A stretch of 24,235 bases of DNA, taken from the NCBI GenBank assembly GCA_001430745.1, contig KQ482072.1:78492-102726 (forward strand), given 5' to 3'. Made by a program: the position numbers and the translations under genes. The notes under the pieces are model-generated. The model did no database searches. It saw only the letters and a program-made list of their open reading frames with translations, and was not told the DNA's origin. Source of the DNA: Auxenochlorella pyrenoidosa. Taxonomy: Eukaryota; Chlorophyta; Trebouxiophyceae; Chlorellales; Chlorellaceae. Below are positions 9,641 through 19,005 of the stretch, in pieces. Each line of letters opens with the position of its first letter. The stretch's first letter is position 1.

Positions 9641-10004
9641 CAATCGTAAGGGCGGAGTACAGGCAATGGGGGCCGGGAAGTTGTGACGCATGAACTGGCA
9701 AGGCAGGAGGGCAGGTAGAGCGTGCATCAAACCAACATGTTGTACACGAGGGAAGGAAATTCTTGCATGCAGATGCCAGGAAGAGCAACACTTAGGAGGC
9801 AAGTGTGCATTTCACAGACAGCGAGGGCCCCATGCGCCGCCGTTTGCCGGCACAGCAACGAGGTGTGGTGCGGCATGCCGCCGGCAGCTGCAGCGCTGCC
9901 ACTACGCGTGGCACCGCAGGGCGGCAGCTGAGCCGCCCAGGTGCTGGCGGCAGCCTTGCGCCCACAGCGCAGCGCTACAGCAGCCGGATGGCGGGCGCCG
10001 GCCC

Positions 10005-11864
10005 TCATGCCAGGCCCAGCGCCGGCCCCGACGGCATCACCAGGCTCACGCTAGCAGCTGCTGCAAGCTCTGCCAGCTCATCCACAGACATCCCCGGCCG
10101 CACCGCCAGCCCGCAGAGGAACAGTTGCACGTGCGTGACGCCCCGCAGCGCAGCTGCCAGGTTGAGGGACAGGCCGTGGTGCACTGCTCCCCTGCACAGT
10201 GCCGANNNNNNNNNNNNNNNNNNNNNNNNNNNNNNNNNNNNNNNNNNNNNNNNNNNNNNNNNNNNNNNNNNNNNNNNNNNNNNNNNNNNNNNNNNNNNNN
10301 NNNNNNNNNNNNNNNNNNNNNNNNNNNNNNNNNNNNNNNNNNNNNNNNNNNNNNNNNNNNNNNNNNNNNNNNNNNNNNNNNNNNNNNNNNNNNNNNNNNN
10401 NNNNNNNNNNNNNNNNNNNNNNNNNNNNNNNNNNNNNNNNNNNNNNNNNNNNNNNNNNNNNNNNNNNNNNNNNNNNNNNNNNNNNNNNNNNNNNNNNNNN
10501 NNNNNNNNNNNNNNNNNNNNNNNNNNNNNNNNNNNNNNNNNNNNNNNNNNNNNNNNNNNNNNNNNNNNNNNNNNNNNNNNNNNNNNNNNNNNNNNNNNNN
10601 NNNNNNNNNNNNNNNNNNNNNNNNNNNNNNNNNNNNNNNNNNNNNNNNNNNNNNNNNNNNNNNCTGCTGCGCTTTGGCTCCTGCGTACATGCAAGCACCA
10701 TGCACGCCCCCTGCTGCGCCTGATGGCTTGCACACAGCCCTTTGGACGCCTGCCCTCAAGGGCTGCCTGCCCCACCTGATCTTTGCAACCTTCTCCTCAA
10801 TGTGCAGCAGAGAGTCCTCTCCCAGCTCGTCCTCGAACTGCCCCACAAGCACCTTGCTGCCCACCACCACGGCCGCATGCAGCTGCACATACTCCTGCAC
10901 AGCAAGCGGTGGAGGAGCGAGCGGGGGGGTACGTACCCAGTCCCCAAGGCACAGCACAGGCTGCGCACACGGCGCGGGTCAGGCCCAGCGCCAGGCAGCA
11001 CCCGCAGCGGTGGGAAGCAGCTGCTGGCGGCGGCTGCAGAGCACGCAGCGGCTGCAGGACCGCCGTGCCAGCTGCGCAGCCACTCGTCAGTGTGCTGCCA
11101 GCTCACATCTGCACTGCAGCCCAGACAAGCCAGCCCTGACCCTCAGCACCTGGCCATCGGCGCCAGTGAAGGGTGCCGTCTGCAGCATGGTCACCGGAGC
11201 GCCGTGCGCCTCGGAGCTGGCCAGGCCGCGCAGGAAGGCCGCCAGCTGCTGCTTCTCGGCGAGGATCCTGTCATCCACAGCGCGCTGCAGCTGGCGCACC
11301 TGCATAGCAGGAGGCAGGAGGCACACCGCGGCTGGGGCGTGGCAAAGAAGGCAGCTTGTGCTGCTGCAGGGCGTTGCGGCACGGCAAGCCGTTGATCCAG
11401 CGGCATGCATTCTGGCAATGGGTGGCCCGTCTTGCCCTCGGAGGCAGGGCAGCGGCTGCCAGCGTCCCGGGGGCCACACCTGCGCTTCCAGCGGATCCGG
11501 ACGCGGGGGCAGCACCACCAGCTTGACGGTGCCGCCCTCCGGCAGGTCCTCCAGCTGCTGGCTGATCGCGCCGCCGGCAACCTCAAACCCCAGGGCCCCA
11601 AACTTTCTGAGGATGCTGTACAAACCCCGCTGCGTCACTTCACTTCTGTGATACTCGCCCTGCTGCGGCACCAAAGAGGTGACGCTCTCACGGCGCGCCC
11701 GCGTGCGGCGGCCGCCGCCGTCGCCGCGGCTGCTGGCCCCCTCTCCACTGGCTGCCGGCTGGGCAGTGCTGACACGGCGGCAGCGCTGCGGCTGGGAGCT
11801 GCACAGCACGGGTGTGCTGTCCGAGGCGGCTGCGCAGCGAAAGGCTCGCGCAGGCAAGGCTCAT
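10005..11864 (-). pseudogene. Array copy A, frame-disrupted in exon 1
   Basis: Exons 11864-11480, 11299-11150, 10894-10776 and 10191-10005. Exon 1 starts MSLACASLSLRSRLGQ like the other copies, but the later part (RRESVTSLVPQQG, GFEVAGGAISQQLEDLPEGG) is in another frame; exon 1 is 385 nt, one over a multiple of three, and a stretch of about 20 bases present in copy B is missing after the GQH position. No ATG opens the downstream frame; a TTG at 11857 is the most upstream candidate. Exons 2 to 4 are open (exon 2 ends PFTGADGQ; exon 3 begins EYVQLHAAVVVG; exon 4 contains GVTHVQLFLCG). A TGA ends exon 4 ten codons before the homologous stop at 9975. Unknown family. Intron 3 contains the assembly gap. 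Confidence 0.7.
10206..10663. other. Assembly gap (458 N)
   Basis: A run of N within intron 3 of copy A. The same intron is 107 to 123 nt in the other three copies, so either this intron holds an insertion or the gap size is a placeholder; missing array sequence is possible. Confidence 0.95.
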
Positions 11865-11919
11865 AGCGCTAGCGTAGCTCATCGGTTTAGGTTCAGGCAG
11901 GAACAGGGCGAGGCAGGAA

Positions 11920-12530
11920 GCTACAGCCTCTGTTGCTGCAACGCCGTTGCAGCTGAGGAAGTTGAGGAGTCTCGGTGGCAACCCTAGCCGGGATGACTGC
12001 TGTTTGGACCAGTAATCTCGCCTACAAAGCCCAAAGTTGAGGATGACTGCCGCCGACAAGTAGCTGGATCGCCGGGAGAGGGCAAGTAGCTGGATCGCTG
12101 GCGGGAGAGGGCACGCACCAACAGGCCTCCAATCAGGGGCAGCCAGTTTGTGCATTGCTTTCCTTACTGATGCCCTGCCACGATTTCTGGCCACCGTGGG
12201 TGGTTTGCAGGTCTGTGCCCCCTGCTACAGCGGGGGCGGTAGCCCCGCCAGCGCTTGAAGCGGCAGCACGGGCAGTCTTGACCGGGATGCATCGGAGCGT
12301 TGCAGCAAGAGCGGTACGGCAGAGAGCAGGCCTGTACGCCTCTGCGTCATCATTTGTAGGGATCACAAGCCCGTAACAAAGGCCGCAAACAAGTGTCATG
12401 CGATCTGATGCAGTGCTCAGGCATGAGCGCACGGTCGCTTCTGGCATCGCTGCCTGCGTGCGCAAGGGATGCGCTCCACAGCCACTTGCCCTTGTCTATG
12501 CAGGGAGCGGCCTTCAGCGCCATGCGCTGC
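11920..12530. other. Spacer between copies A and B, diverged
   Basis: Similarity to the conserved upstream block of the other copies fades at about 11920, and the 3'-flank similarity of copy B starts near 12530. A 110-codon minus-strand open frame (12465-12133) containing CGLCYGLVIP is present, but it has no recognisable family or splice context and is not called. Confidence 0.4.
12058..12111. repeat. Tandem duplication of about 27 bp
   Basis: AAGTAGCTGGATCGCCGGGA at 12058 is repeated from 12084 with a small insertion; both copies end in GAGAGGG. It lies upstream of copy A where the common promoter block of the array is absent. Confidence 0.85.
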
Positions 12531-12591
12531 TGCACAAAGGCACAGCAAGGAAGTGTGCTGAGGCATGCCGCTGGCAGCTGCAGCGCCGTCA

Positions 12592-14050
12592 CTACGCGTA
12601 GCACCGCAGCGCGGCAGCTGAGCTGGCCGGGTGCCGGCGGCAGGCTTGCACCCGCAGCGCAGCGCTACAGCGGGATGGCGGGTGCCGGCTCGGATGCCAG
12701 GGCCAGGCCCTGCCCTGACGGCAGAACCAGGGTCGCGCCAGCAATTGCTGCTTGCTCGGCCAGTCATCAAAAGCCAGCCCCGACAGCACCGCCTCCCCGC
12801 AAAGGAAAAGCTTCAGGTGCGCCACGCCCCGCAGCGCAGACGCCAGGTCGGGCGACAGGCCTTGCTGCGCCGCGTCCCTGCACAATGCAGTGTGGGGGGG
12901 GGCTGCGGCGCCTTGGCTCCTGCATGCAAGCATGCAAGCCCCTGCTGCGCTTAATGGCTTGCAGACAGCCCCCGCGAGGGCTGCCTGCCCCACCTGATCT
13001 CTGCAGCCTTCGTTGAGATGAGACCCACAGCCACCCTGCCCAGCCGCTCCGTGTACTGCCCCACAAGCACCGTGTCGCCCACCACCACGGCCGCATACAG
13101 CAGCGCACGCTCCTGCACAGCAAGCGGTGGAGAGGCGAGGGATGGATGCCGCAAAGTGCAGGCTGAGAACACTGCTCTGGTCACGAATGGCGCCGGGCAG
13201 CAGCCACGGCAGTGGGTGACAGCTGCCAACGGCAACAACAGAGCATGCCGCGGCTTGGGTAGCAGGACCGCCAGGACGTGCCAGTTGGGCACCACTCTGT
13301 TCATGTGTTGCCGACCCACGTCTGCTGCACTGCAGGCAAGCCAAGCCAGCCCAGACCCCCGGCACCTGGCCATCAGGGGCAATGAACGGCGCAGTCTGCA
13401 GTGCGGTCAGCAGATCGCCAGGTGCCTCGGCACTGGCCTGGCTGCGCAGGAACGCCTCAAGCTTAGCGCGGTTGGAGGCAATCAGGGCGAGGTCTACGTC
13501 ACTCCCCTGCATGGCAGGAGGCACAATGCGGCTAGGGCATACACAAGCAGGCACGTGTGCAGCACGGCGGGGCGTGGATCCCACACATGCGTTCTGGCAT
13601 TCAGAGGCCCGTCCCGCCGCTGCAGGCAGGGCAGCGGCGGTGAGCTGCCCGGCAGCGCACCTGCATGGCCAGCGGTGGCATCACCACCCTGACGGTGCCG
13701 CCCTCTGGCAGGTCCTCCAGCCGCCGACTGATTGCGCCACCAGCAACCTCAAACCCAAGAGCCCCGAACTTGTCGAGGATGTCTGCCAAATCACTCTGCG
13801 TCACTTTAATTATTTGGTATATGCCCTGCTCAGGCACCACAAAGGTGACGCTCTCGCGGCGCCGCCGCTTGCCGCCGCTACCGCCGCCGCGGCTGCTGGG
13901 CCCCTCTGCACCTGCTGCCGACTGGACGGCGATCTGCACATACCTTCGCTGCGGCCGACGGCTGCAAAGCGGCTGGCGGCTGCGCGGCGGCTCGAGAAAG
14001 TGCTGCCCGAGGCGGCTGTGCAGCGAAAGGCCCCCGCAAGCGAGGCGCAT
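12592..14050 (-). CDS. Array copy B, unknown protein; most complete frame, altered C-terminus
   Basis: Exons 14050-13661, 13506-13366, 13112-12994 and 12877-12592; 936 nt, 311 residues as read. Residues 1-60 are a Gly/Ser/Arg-rich leader, followed by KRRRR (61-65) and a compact module (66-127) with SVTFVVPEQG, LADILDKFGALGFEVAGG and LEDLPEGGTVRVVMP, which looks ubiquitin-like (weak inference). Exon 2 is helical (SNRAKLEAFLRSQAS) and ends PFIAPDGQ; exon 3 is YAAVVVGDTVLVGQY-type beta sequence; exon 4 opens GLSPDLASALRGV and FLCGEAV. Compared with copy C a base is missing at 12763/12764, so the family ending (LVLPSGQGLALAS) is replaced by about 50 unrelated residues running to 12592. Function unknown. 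It could be a functional variant or an early pseudogene. Confidence 0.65.
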
Positions 14051-14156
14051 AGCGTCGGTCGGGTATTATGCAGTGGTAAGTCAGGCGAGGCAGGAAGCCG
14101 TCTGATGTTGCTTAGACGCAGCGGCAGCTCTACCGCCGCTGTGCCTGCTGCCCCGC

Positions 14157-14162
14157 CACGTG
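14157..14162. promoter_or_regulatory. G-box CACGTG upstream of array copy B
   Basis: The palindrome sits 107 bases before the start codon in the block GCCACGTGTG shared with copies C and D. G-boxes bind bZIP and bHLH factors in plants; here only the conservation among paralogs supports a role. Confidence 0.5.
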
Positions 14163-14686
14163 TGCGCATCTCCCGGTGGCATGGATGCTTCCCTGCCTGG
14201 GACAGGAGGACAGTCCCCTGTGATGGGAGAGTTCGCATCAAGGAGCTGTGGTAGCGCCTAATAGGGCTTGAATGAAGCTGCTTTGCCCCGCTGGCACGGC
14301 AGGGCTGGCAGTTCGTGGTGCCAAAGCTGGCTGGGAGCGCTTTACCAGGCACCCTTGGGCAATCGTACGGGCAGAGTGCAGGGCGGTGGAAGCAGGGAAG
14401 TTGTGAGCGCATCAGCTGGCAAGGTGGGTCGTGGTATCAGATGACATGTTGTACATGAGGGGAGAGGGAGAATGTAACTAGTACATGCAGAGCAACATTG
14501 AGGAGGCAAGTGTGTGATGATGTCAACATCTAGCAAGCGCCCCAAGCGCCGCCGTTTGCCAGCACAGCAAGAAAGTATGGCGTGCCATGCCGCCGGCAGC
14601 TGCAGCGCTGCCACGGTGCGTGGCACCGCAGCACGCCAGCTGAGCCGCCCAGCTGCCGACGGCAGCCTTGCACCCATGGCACAGCA

Positions 14687-16101
14687 CTACAACGAGATGG
14701 CGGCAGCCGGCTCGGATGCCAACTCCAGCCCCTGCCCCGACGGCAGCACCAGGCTCACACCAGCGACTGCTGCCAGGTCGGCCAGCTCACCCACAGACAG
14801 CCCCGGCTGCACCGTGTGACCGCACAGGAACACCTTTAGGTGCGTGACGCCCCGCAGCGCAGACGCCAGGTCGGGCGACAGGCCTTGCTGCACCGCCCCC
14901 CTGCACAACGCGGCGGGGGCAGCAGCGCGTCGGTTCCTGCATGCATGCAAGCCCCCTGCTGCGCTCAACGGCATGCACACAGTCCCCTCGAGGTCTGCCT
15001 GCCCCACCTGACTTTGGCAGCCGTCACCGAGGTGTCAGCCACAGCCTCCTCGCTAAGCACATCCACAAACTGCGCCACAAGCGCCGTGCTGCCCGCCACC
15101 ACGCCAGCATCCAGCCGCACCCACTCCTGCACAATAAGCGGTGCAGGAGCGAGGGTTGTGTACAGCAAAGTGCAGGCTGCACACGCTCAGGCATGGCGCC
15201 AGGCAGCAGCCACAACGCTGGGTGGCAGCTGCCATGGCCAGCTGGCCAGCGAAGCCACAGACCATGCAGCGCCTTGGGCAGCAGGACTGCCAGGACGTGC
15301 CAGCTGGGCATCCACTTTCTTACCATGCTGCCAACTCGCATCTGCTGCAGCCCAGGCCCAGGCCAGACCAGACCAGATCAGATCAGACCAGCCAGCCCAG
15401 ACAATCAGCACCTTGCCATTGGCGCCAGTGAACGGCTCTGTCTGCAGCGTGATCAGCGGGGCGCCGGGCGCCAGGAAGCTGGCCTGGCTGCGCAGAAAGG
15501 CCTCAACCTTGGCGCGGTAGGAGGGGTACAGGGTGCGCGACAGGTAGCCCTCCTGCTGAGCAGGAGGCAGGAGGCACAGCGCGGCTGAGGCGTGGACAAG
15601 CCGGCAGCTTTGTGCAGGGTGTTGCAGCACGGCAGTGGATCCAGCAGAGCATGCATTCTTGCATTGAGTGGCCTGTCCCACCCCCACAGGCAAGGCAGCG
15701 GCGGCGAGCTGTTCGGGGGCGCACCTGCTCGTCCAGTGCAAGCTTGTGCGGCATCACCAGCTTGACGGTACCGCCCTCCGGCAGGTCCGCCAGCTGCTGG
15801 CTGACTTTGCCACCGGCGACCTCAAAGCCAAGAGCCCCGATCTTGTCCAGGATGTTGTACAAATCACTCTGCGTCAGGTGCACTGTTTCGAGCACGCCTT
15901 GGTCTGGCACAATAAAGTTAACGCTCTCGCGGCGCCACCGCTTGCCGCGCCACCGCCGCCGCTGCTGCTGGCCCCCTCTCCTCCCGCTGCCGGCTGGACA
16001 GCAGTCTGAGCACGGCGGCGCTGCGGCCGGTGGCTGCGCGGCGGCTGGGTGGGCTGTCCGAGGCGGCCGGCCAGGGAACGGCCGCCGCAAGCCAGGCTCA
16101 T
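14687..16101 (-). pseudogene. Array copy C, single frameshift in exon 1
   Basis: Exons 16101-15725, 15552-15412, 15126-15008 and 14900-14687. Start MSLACGGRSLAGRLGQ continues in frame through GEGASSSGGGG, then the conserved KRWRRESVNFIVPDQG is one base out of frame; the break is at about 15941-15952 in a GC-rich stretch, and exon 1 is 377 nt, one short of a multiple of three. The rest is intact: GFEVAGGKVSQQL, exon 2 ending PFTGANGK, exon 3 starting EWVRLDAGVVAG, and exon 4 with GVTHLKVFLCG and LVLPSGQG to a TAG. This copy gives the best view of the family's C-terminal half. If the indel is a sequencing error, the protein would be about 283 residues. Confidence 0.7.
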
Positions 16102-16207
16102 AGCGTCGGTCGGGTATTATGCAGTGGTAAGTCAGGCGAGGCAGGAAGCCGTTTAGTGGAGCTTAGACGCCGCGGCAGGTCTACCGCCGCTGTGCCTGCT
16201 GCCCCGC

Positions 16208-16213
16208 CACGTG
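16208..16213. promoter_or_regulatory. G-box CACGTG upstream of array copy C
   Basis: Same position (107 bases before the ATG) and same flanks as in copy B, within about 250 bases of conserved upstream sequence. Confidence 0.5.
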
Positions 16214-16650
16214 TGCATCTCTCGGTGGCATGGCCTCTTCCCTGCCTGGGACAGGAGGACAGTCCCCTGTGATGGAGGGTTCGACCCAAGGAGCTGTAGT
16301 AGCGCCCTCAAGTGCTGGAGTAATGCTGCTTTGCCCCGATGGCTCGGCGGGACTGGCAGTTCGTGGTGCCCAAGCTGGCTGGGCACACGCTTTTGCGAGG
16401 TAGGGCGTAATCAAACCAACAAGTTGTACAAGAGAGAAGGAGAATGTACATGCAGAGCAACATTGAGGAGGTGAGTGTGTGTTGATGCCAACAGGAAGGA
16501 GTGCCCCATGCACCACCGTTTGCCGACACAGCAAGGAAGTGTGTCGTGGCATGCCGTTGGCAGCTGCAGCGCTGCCTCTGCGCGGGGCACCGCAGCGCGG
16601 CAGCTGAGCTGACTGGGTGCCGGCGGCAGGCTTGCGCCCCCAGCGCAGGG

Positions 16651-18087
16651 CTACAGCGGGACGGCGGGGGCCGGCTTGGATGCCAGGGCCAAGCCCTGCC
16701 CAGACGGCAGCACCAGGCTCGCGCCAAATACCGCTGCCTGCCTGGCCAGCCCATCCACCGGCAGCCCCGGCCGCACCGCGTCGCCGCACAGGAACAGTCT
16801 CAGGTGTGTCACGCCCCGCAGCGCAGACGCCAGGGGGGGCGGGCAGGCCGTCCTGCACTGCTCGCCTGCACAGTGCGGCAGGGGCAGGCGCACCTGGCCC
16901 TTGCATGTATGCAATCGAACACCATGCAAGTCCTCATGCAAGCCCCCCGCTGCGCTTGATGGCTTGCAGACAGCGCTGCCTGCCCCACCTGATCTCCAAG
17001 GTCTTCACCACGATGTCACCCACAGCCTCCAAGCCCACCACGTTCTTGAACACCCCAACAAGCACCGTACTGCCCAACACCACGGCCGCATCCAGCTGCA
17101 CAAAGTCCTGCACAGCAAGCAATGAACGAGCGAGGTATGGGTACAGCCAAGTGCACGCTGCGCAAATGCGAAAACAGCACGGGTCAGGCACAGCGCCGAG
17201 GAGCCAGAGCAGTGGGAGGCAGCTCCCAGCGGCGGCCGCAGAGCAGGCATCTGCAGCAGGACTGCCCAAACCAGCTGGGCACCGCTTTGTTAATGTGTTG
17301 CCGAATAACGTCTGCTGCACTGCAGCCAAGCTAAGCAAGCCCAGACCCTCGGCACCTGGCCCTCGGCGCCAACGAACGGCGCCGTCTGCAGCGTGGTCAG
17401 TGGGGCGCCAGGCGCCTCGGGCGCTTGCCAGATCGCGCAGGAAGGCTGCAACCCTGGCGCGGTTGGATTCATACTGGGCGAAGTCTACATCATTCCCCTG
17501 CATGGCAGGAGGCAGCAGGCCATCGCGGCTGGGGCATAAACAAGCAGGCAGCTGGTGCAGCACGGCGGGCGTGGATCCAGCAGCATGCATTCTGGCATTG
17601 AGTGGCTCCTCCCGCCCTCGGAGGCAGGGCAGCGGCTGCCAGCGTCCCGGGGCCACACCGGCATGGCCAGCGGATGGTTGTACACGTAGCCTGTGCTGCC
17701 ATACGGCATCACCAGCTTGACGGTGCCGCCATCCGGCAGGTCCTCCAGCTGCTGGCTGACTGCGCCACCGGCAACCAGAAAGCCAACAGCCCCAAGCTGG
17801 AAGATGATGTTTTCCAGGTTGTCCTGCGTCAGGTGCGTCCGGTTTATTGTTTTAAGCACGCCCTCCTCCGGCACCACGAAGTTGACGCTCTCGCTGCGCC
17901 ACGGCTTGCCGCCGCCGCCTCTGCCACTGCTGCTGGGCCCCTCTGCACCTGCTGCCGGCTGGGCGACGGTGTTCATACAGCGGATCTGCGGCTGGGGGAT
18001 GGGCTGCGGCTGGAGGGTGCGCAGCACCCGGAGGAAGAGCTGCCCGAGGCGGCTGCGCCGCGAAAGACCCACGCAAGCCAGGCTCAT
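16651..18087 (-). pseudogene. Array copy D, two frameshifts
   Basis: Exons 18087-17659, 17497-17356, 17107-16989 and 16865-16651. Exon 1 (429 nt, 143 codons) is open and longer than its paralogs, with ESVNFVVPEEG and VAGGAVSQQLEDLPDGG. Exon 2 is 142 nt against 141 elsewhere: an extra C near 17417-17423 separates AAFLRDLAS from APEAPGAPLTTLQTAPF. Exon 3 (DFVQLDAAVVLG) is 119 nt and open. Exon 4 is 215 nt against 214: an extra base in a C-run near 16836-16845 shifts the frame before LASALRGVTHLRLFLCG. Two independent indels make a real pseudogene more likely here than in C. Unknown family. Confidence 0.7.
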
Positions 18088-18181
18088 AGCGTCGGTCGAG
18101 ATTCAGGCAGAAATAAGGCAAGCCGTCTGATGTTGCTTAGACGCAGCTGCAGCTCTACCGCCGCTGTGCCTGCTGCCCCGC

Positions 18182-18187
18182 CACGTG
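18182..18187. promoter_or_regulatory. G-box CACGTG upstream of array copy D
   Basis: It lies 95 bases before the ATG, in the conserved upstream block with a small deletion relative to B and C. Copy A lacks this block. Confidence 0.5.
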
Positions 18188-18330
18188 TGCGCATCTCCCT
18201 GGTGGCATGGCTGCTTCCCTGCCGGGGCCAGGAGGACAGTCCCCCTGGGATGGTAAGTTCGCATAAATGAATTGCATAAGCGCCGTCAAGGGCTGGAATC
18301 ATGATGCTCTCTTGGCGGTGCTGGCAGTTG

Positions 18331-18991
18331 GTGGTGCCTATTTGAATACAAAGGCAGCTCCAGGGTGGCACCCTGGAGCTGAGGAGCGCACCTGCCTACT
18401 GAAGTGTTCACTATGGTAGCTGGCTAAGAGCAGCCCGCAAGGGCTGCCCACCCTGGCCAGTTTCCTCAACCCACGCCCACGGGTGTACTCTTTCCTTCCT
18501 TCTTTCTTTGTTCACTATCAGTTTGCAAAGTGACTCAGATTCTCAAATCCTTGGTACTGAAGTATCAAGGTGGCAGCTCACAGTATACAGTGTTGTCATT
18601 GGAATGAAAGGCACAGATGCTCAGGTGGGTGCAGAGGCGGGTGCCGGGTGAAGGGGACTGGCAGCCAGGCGGACAGGCGGCATCAAATCACAAAAGTTTG
18701 CGGCAGACAGCCGAGGTGGCACGGGGGTGGGGGGGTGGGGGGTGGCATGGGGGGCGGCCAGGCACACCATGTGGCAGGGCAGCACCTGGCTGTAGAAAAA
18801 CTGGAGTGCAGAGAGAGAGGGGTAGGGGGGCCGGCGCTGCGGCCACGAATGCGTATGGGTACAAAGCGGGGCGGGGGGCAGGCTGGCGGCCAGCTTCACG
18901 CCAGAGGGCTTCACACAAGGAAAAAGCTTCACACCAGCGATCTTCACACCAGAAGAAAGCTTCACACCAGGGAGCTTCACGCCAGAAGGGT
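18331..18991. other. Region between the array and the 18992-21535 gene
   Basis: It contains the distal upstream flank of copy D, an AT-richer segment around 18480-18610, a G-rich tract and a minisatellite. The long minus-strand open frame 19286-18621 crosses it but reads through the minisatellite and is not supported as a separate gene. Confidence 0.4.
18723..18757 (+). repeat. G-run tract, potential G-quadruplex
   Basis: Four G-runs of five or more separated by short loops, on the plus strand downstream of the 18992-21535 gene (the template for a C-rich 3' end). Confidence 0.6.
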
Positions 18992-19005
18992 TCACCCCAG
19001 GGAGT
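18895..19005. repeat. 15/18-bp minisatellite at the stop codon of the 18992-21535 gene
   Basis: TTCAC (GTGAA on the coding strand) recurs at 18895, 18910, 18928, 18943, 18961, 18976 and 18991. All spacings are 15 or 18 bases, multiples of three. In one minus-strand frame it reads as repeats of the type SGVKLPGVKL. The stop codon of the gene (18992-18994) lies within the first unit. Confidence 0.85.

Larger units (their letters stand above)
9640..18330 (-). repeat. Head-to-tail tandem array of four paralogous genes (copies A-D)
   Basis: Four copies of a four-exon gene lie on the minus strand, with start codons at 18087 (D), 16101 (C), 14050 (B) and 11864 (A), so the repeat period is 1986, 2051 and 2186 bases. 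Exon lengths (1/2/3/4) are D 429/142/119/215, C 377/141/119/214, B 390/141/119/213 to the homologous stop, A 385/150/119/187. Intron phases are 0, 0 and 2 in every copy. Similarity also covers about 150 bases after each stop and, in B, C and D, about 250 bases before each start. The array looks like a product of unequal crossing-over. Confidence 0.9.

Noticed and set aside
9690..11651. 653-codon plus-strand frame
   Set aside because: It crosses the N gap and is antisense to copy A; its length is an artefact of N translated as X.
12133..12465. 110-codon minus-strand frame in the A/B spacer
   Set aside because: No recognisable motif, no splice partners and no counterpart in the other spacers; too weak to call.
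9640..18330. Mobile element as explanation of the array
   Set aside because: No terminal repeats, target-site duplications, integrase or reverse transcriptase motifs seen; exon-intron structure fits gene duplication.
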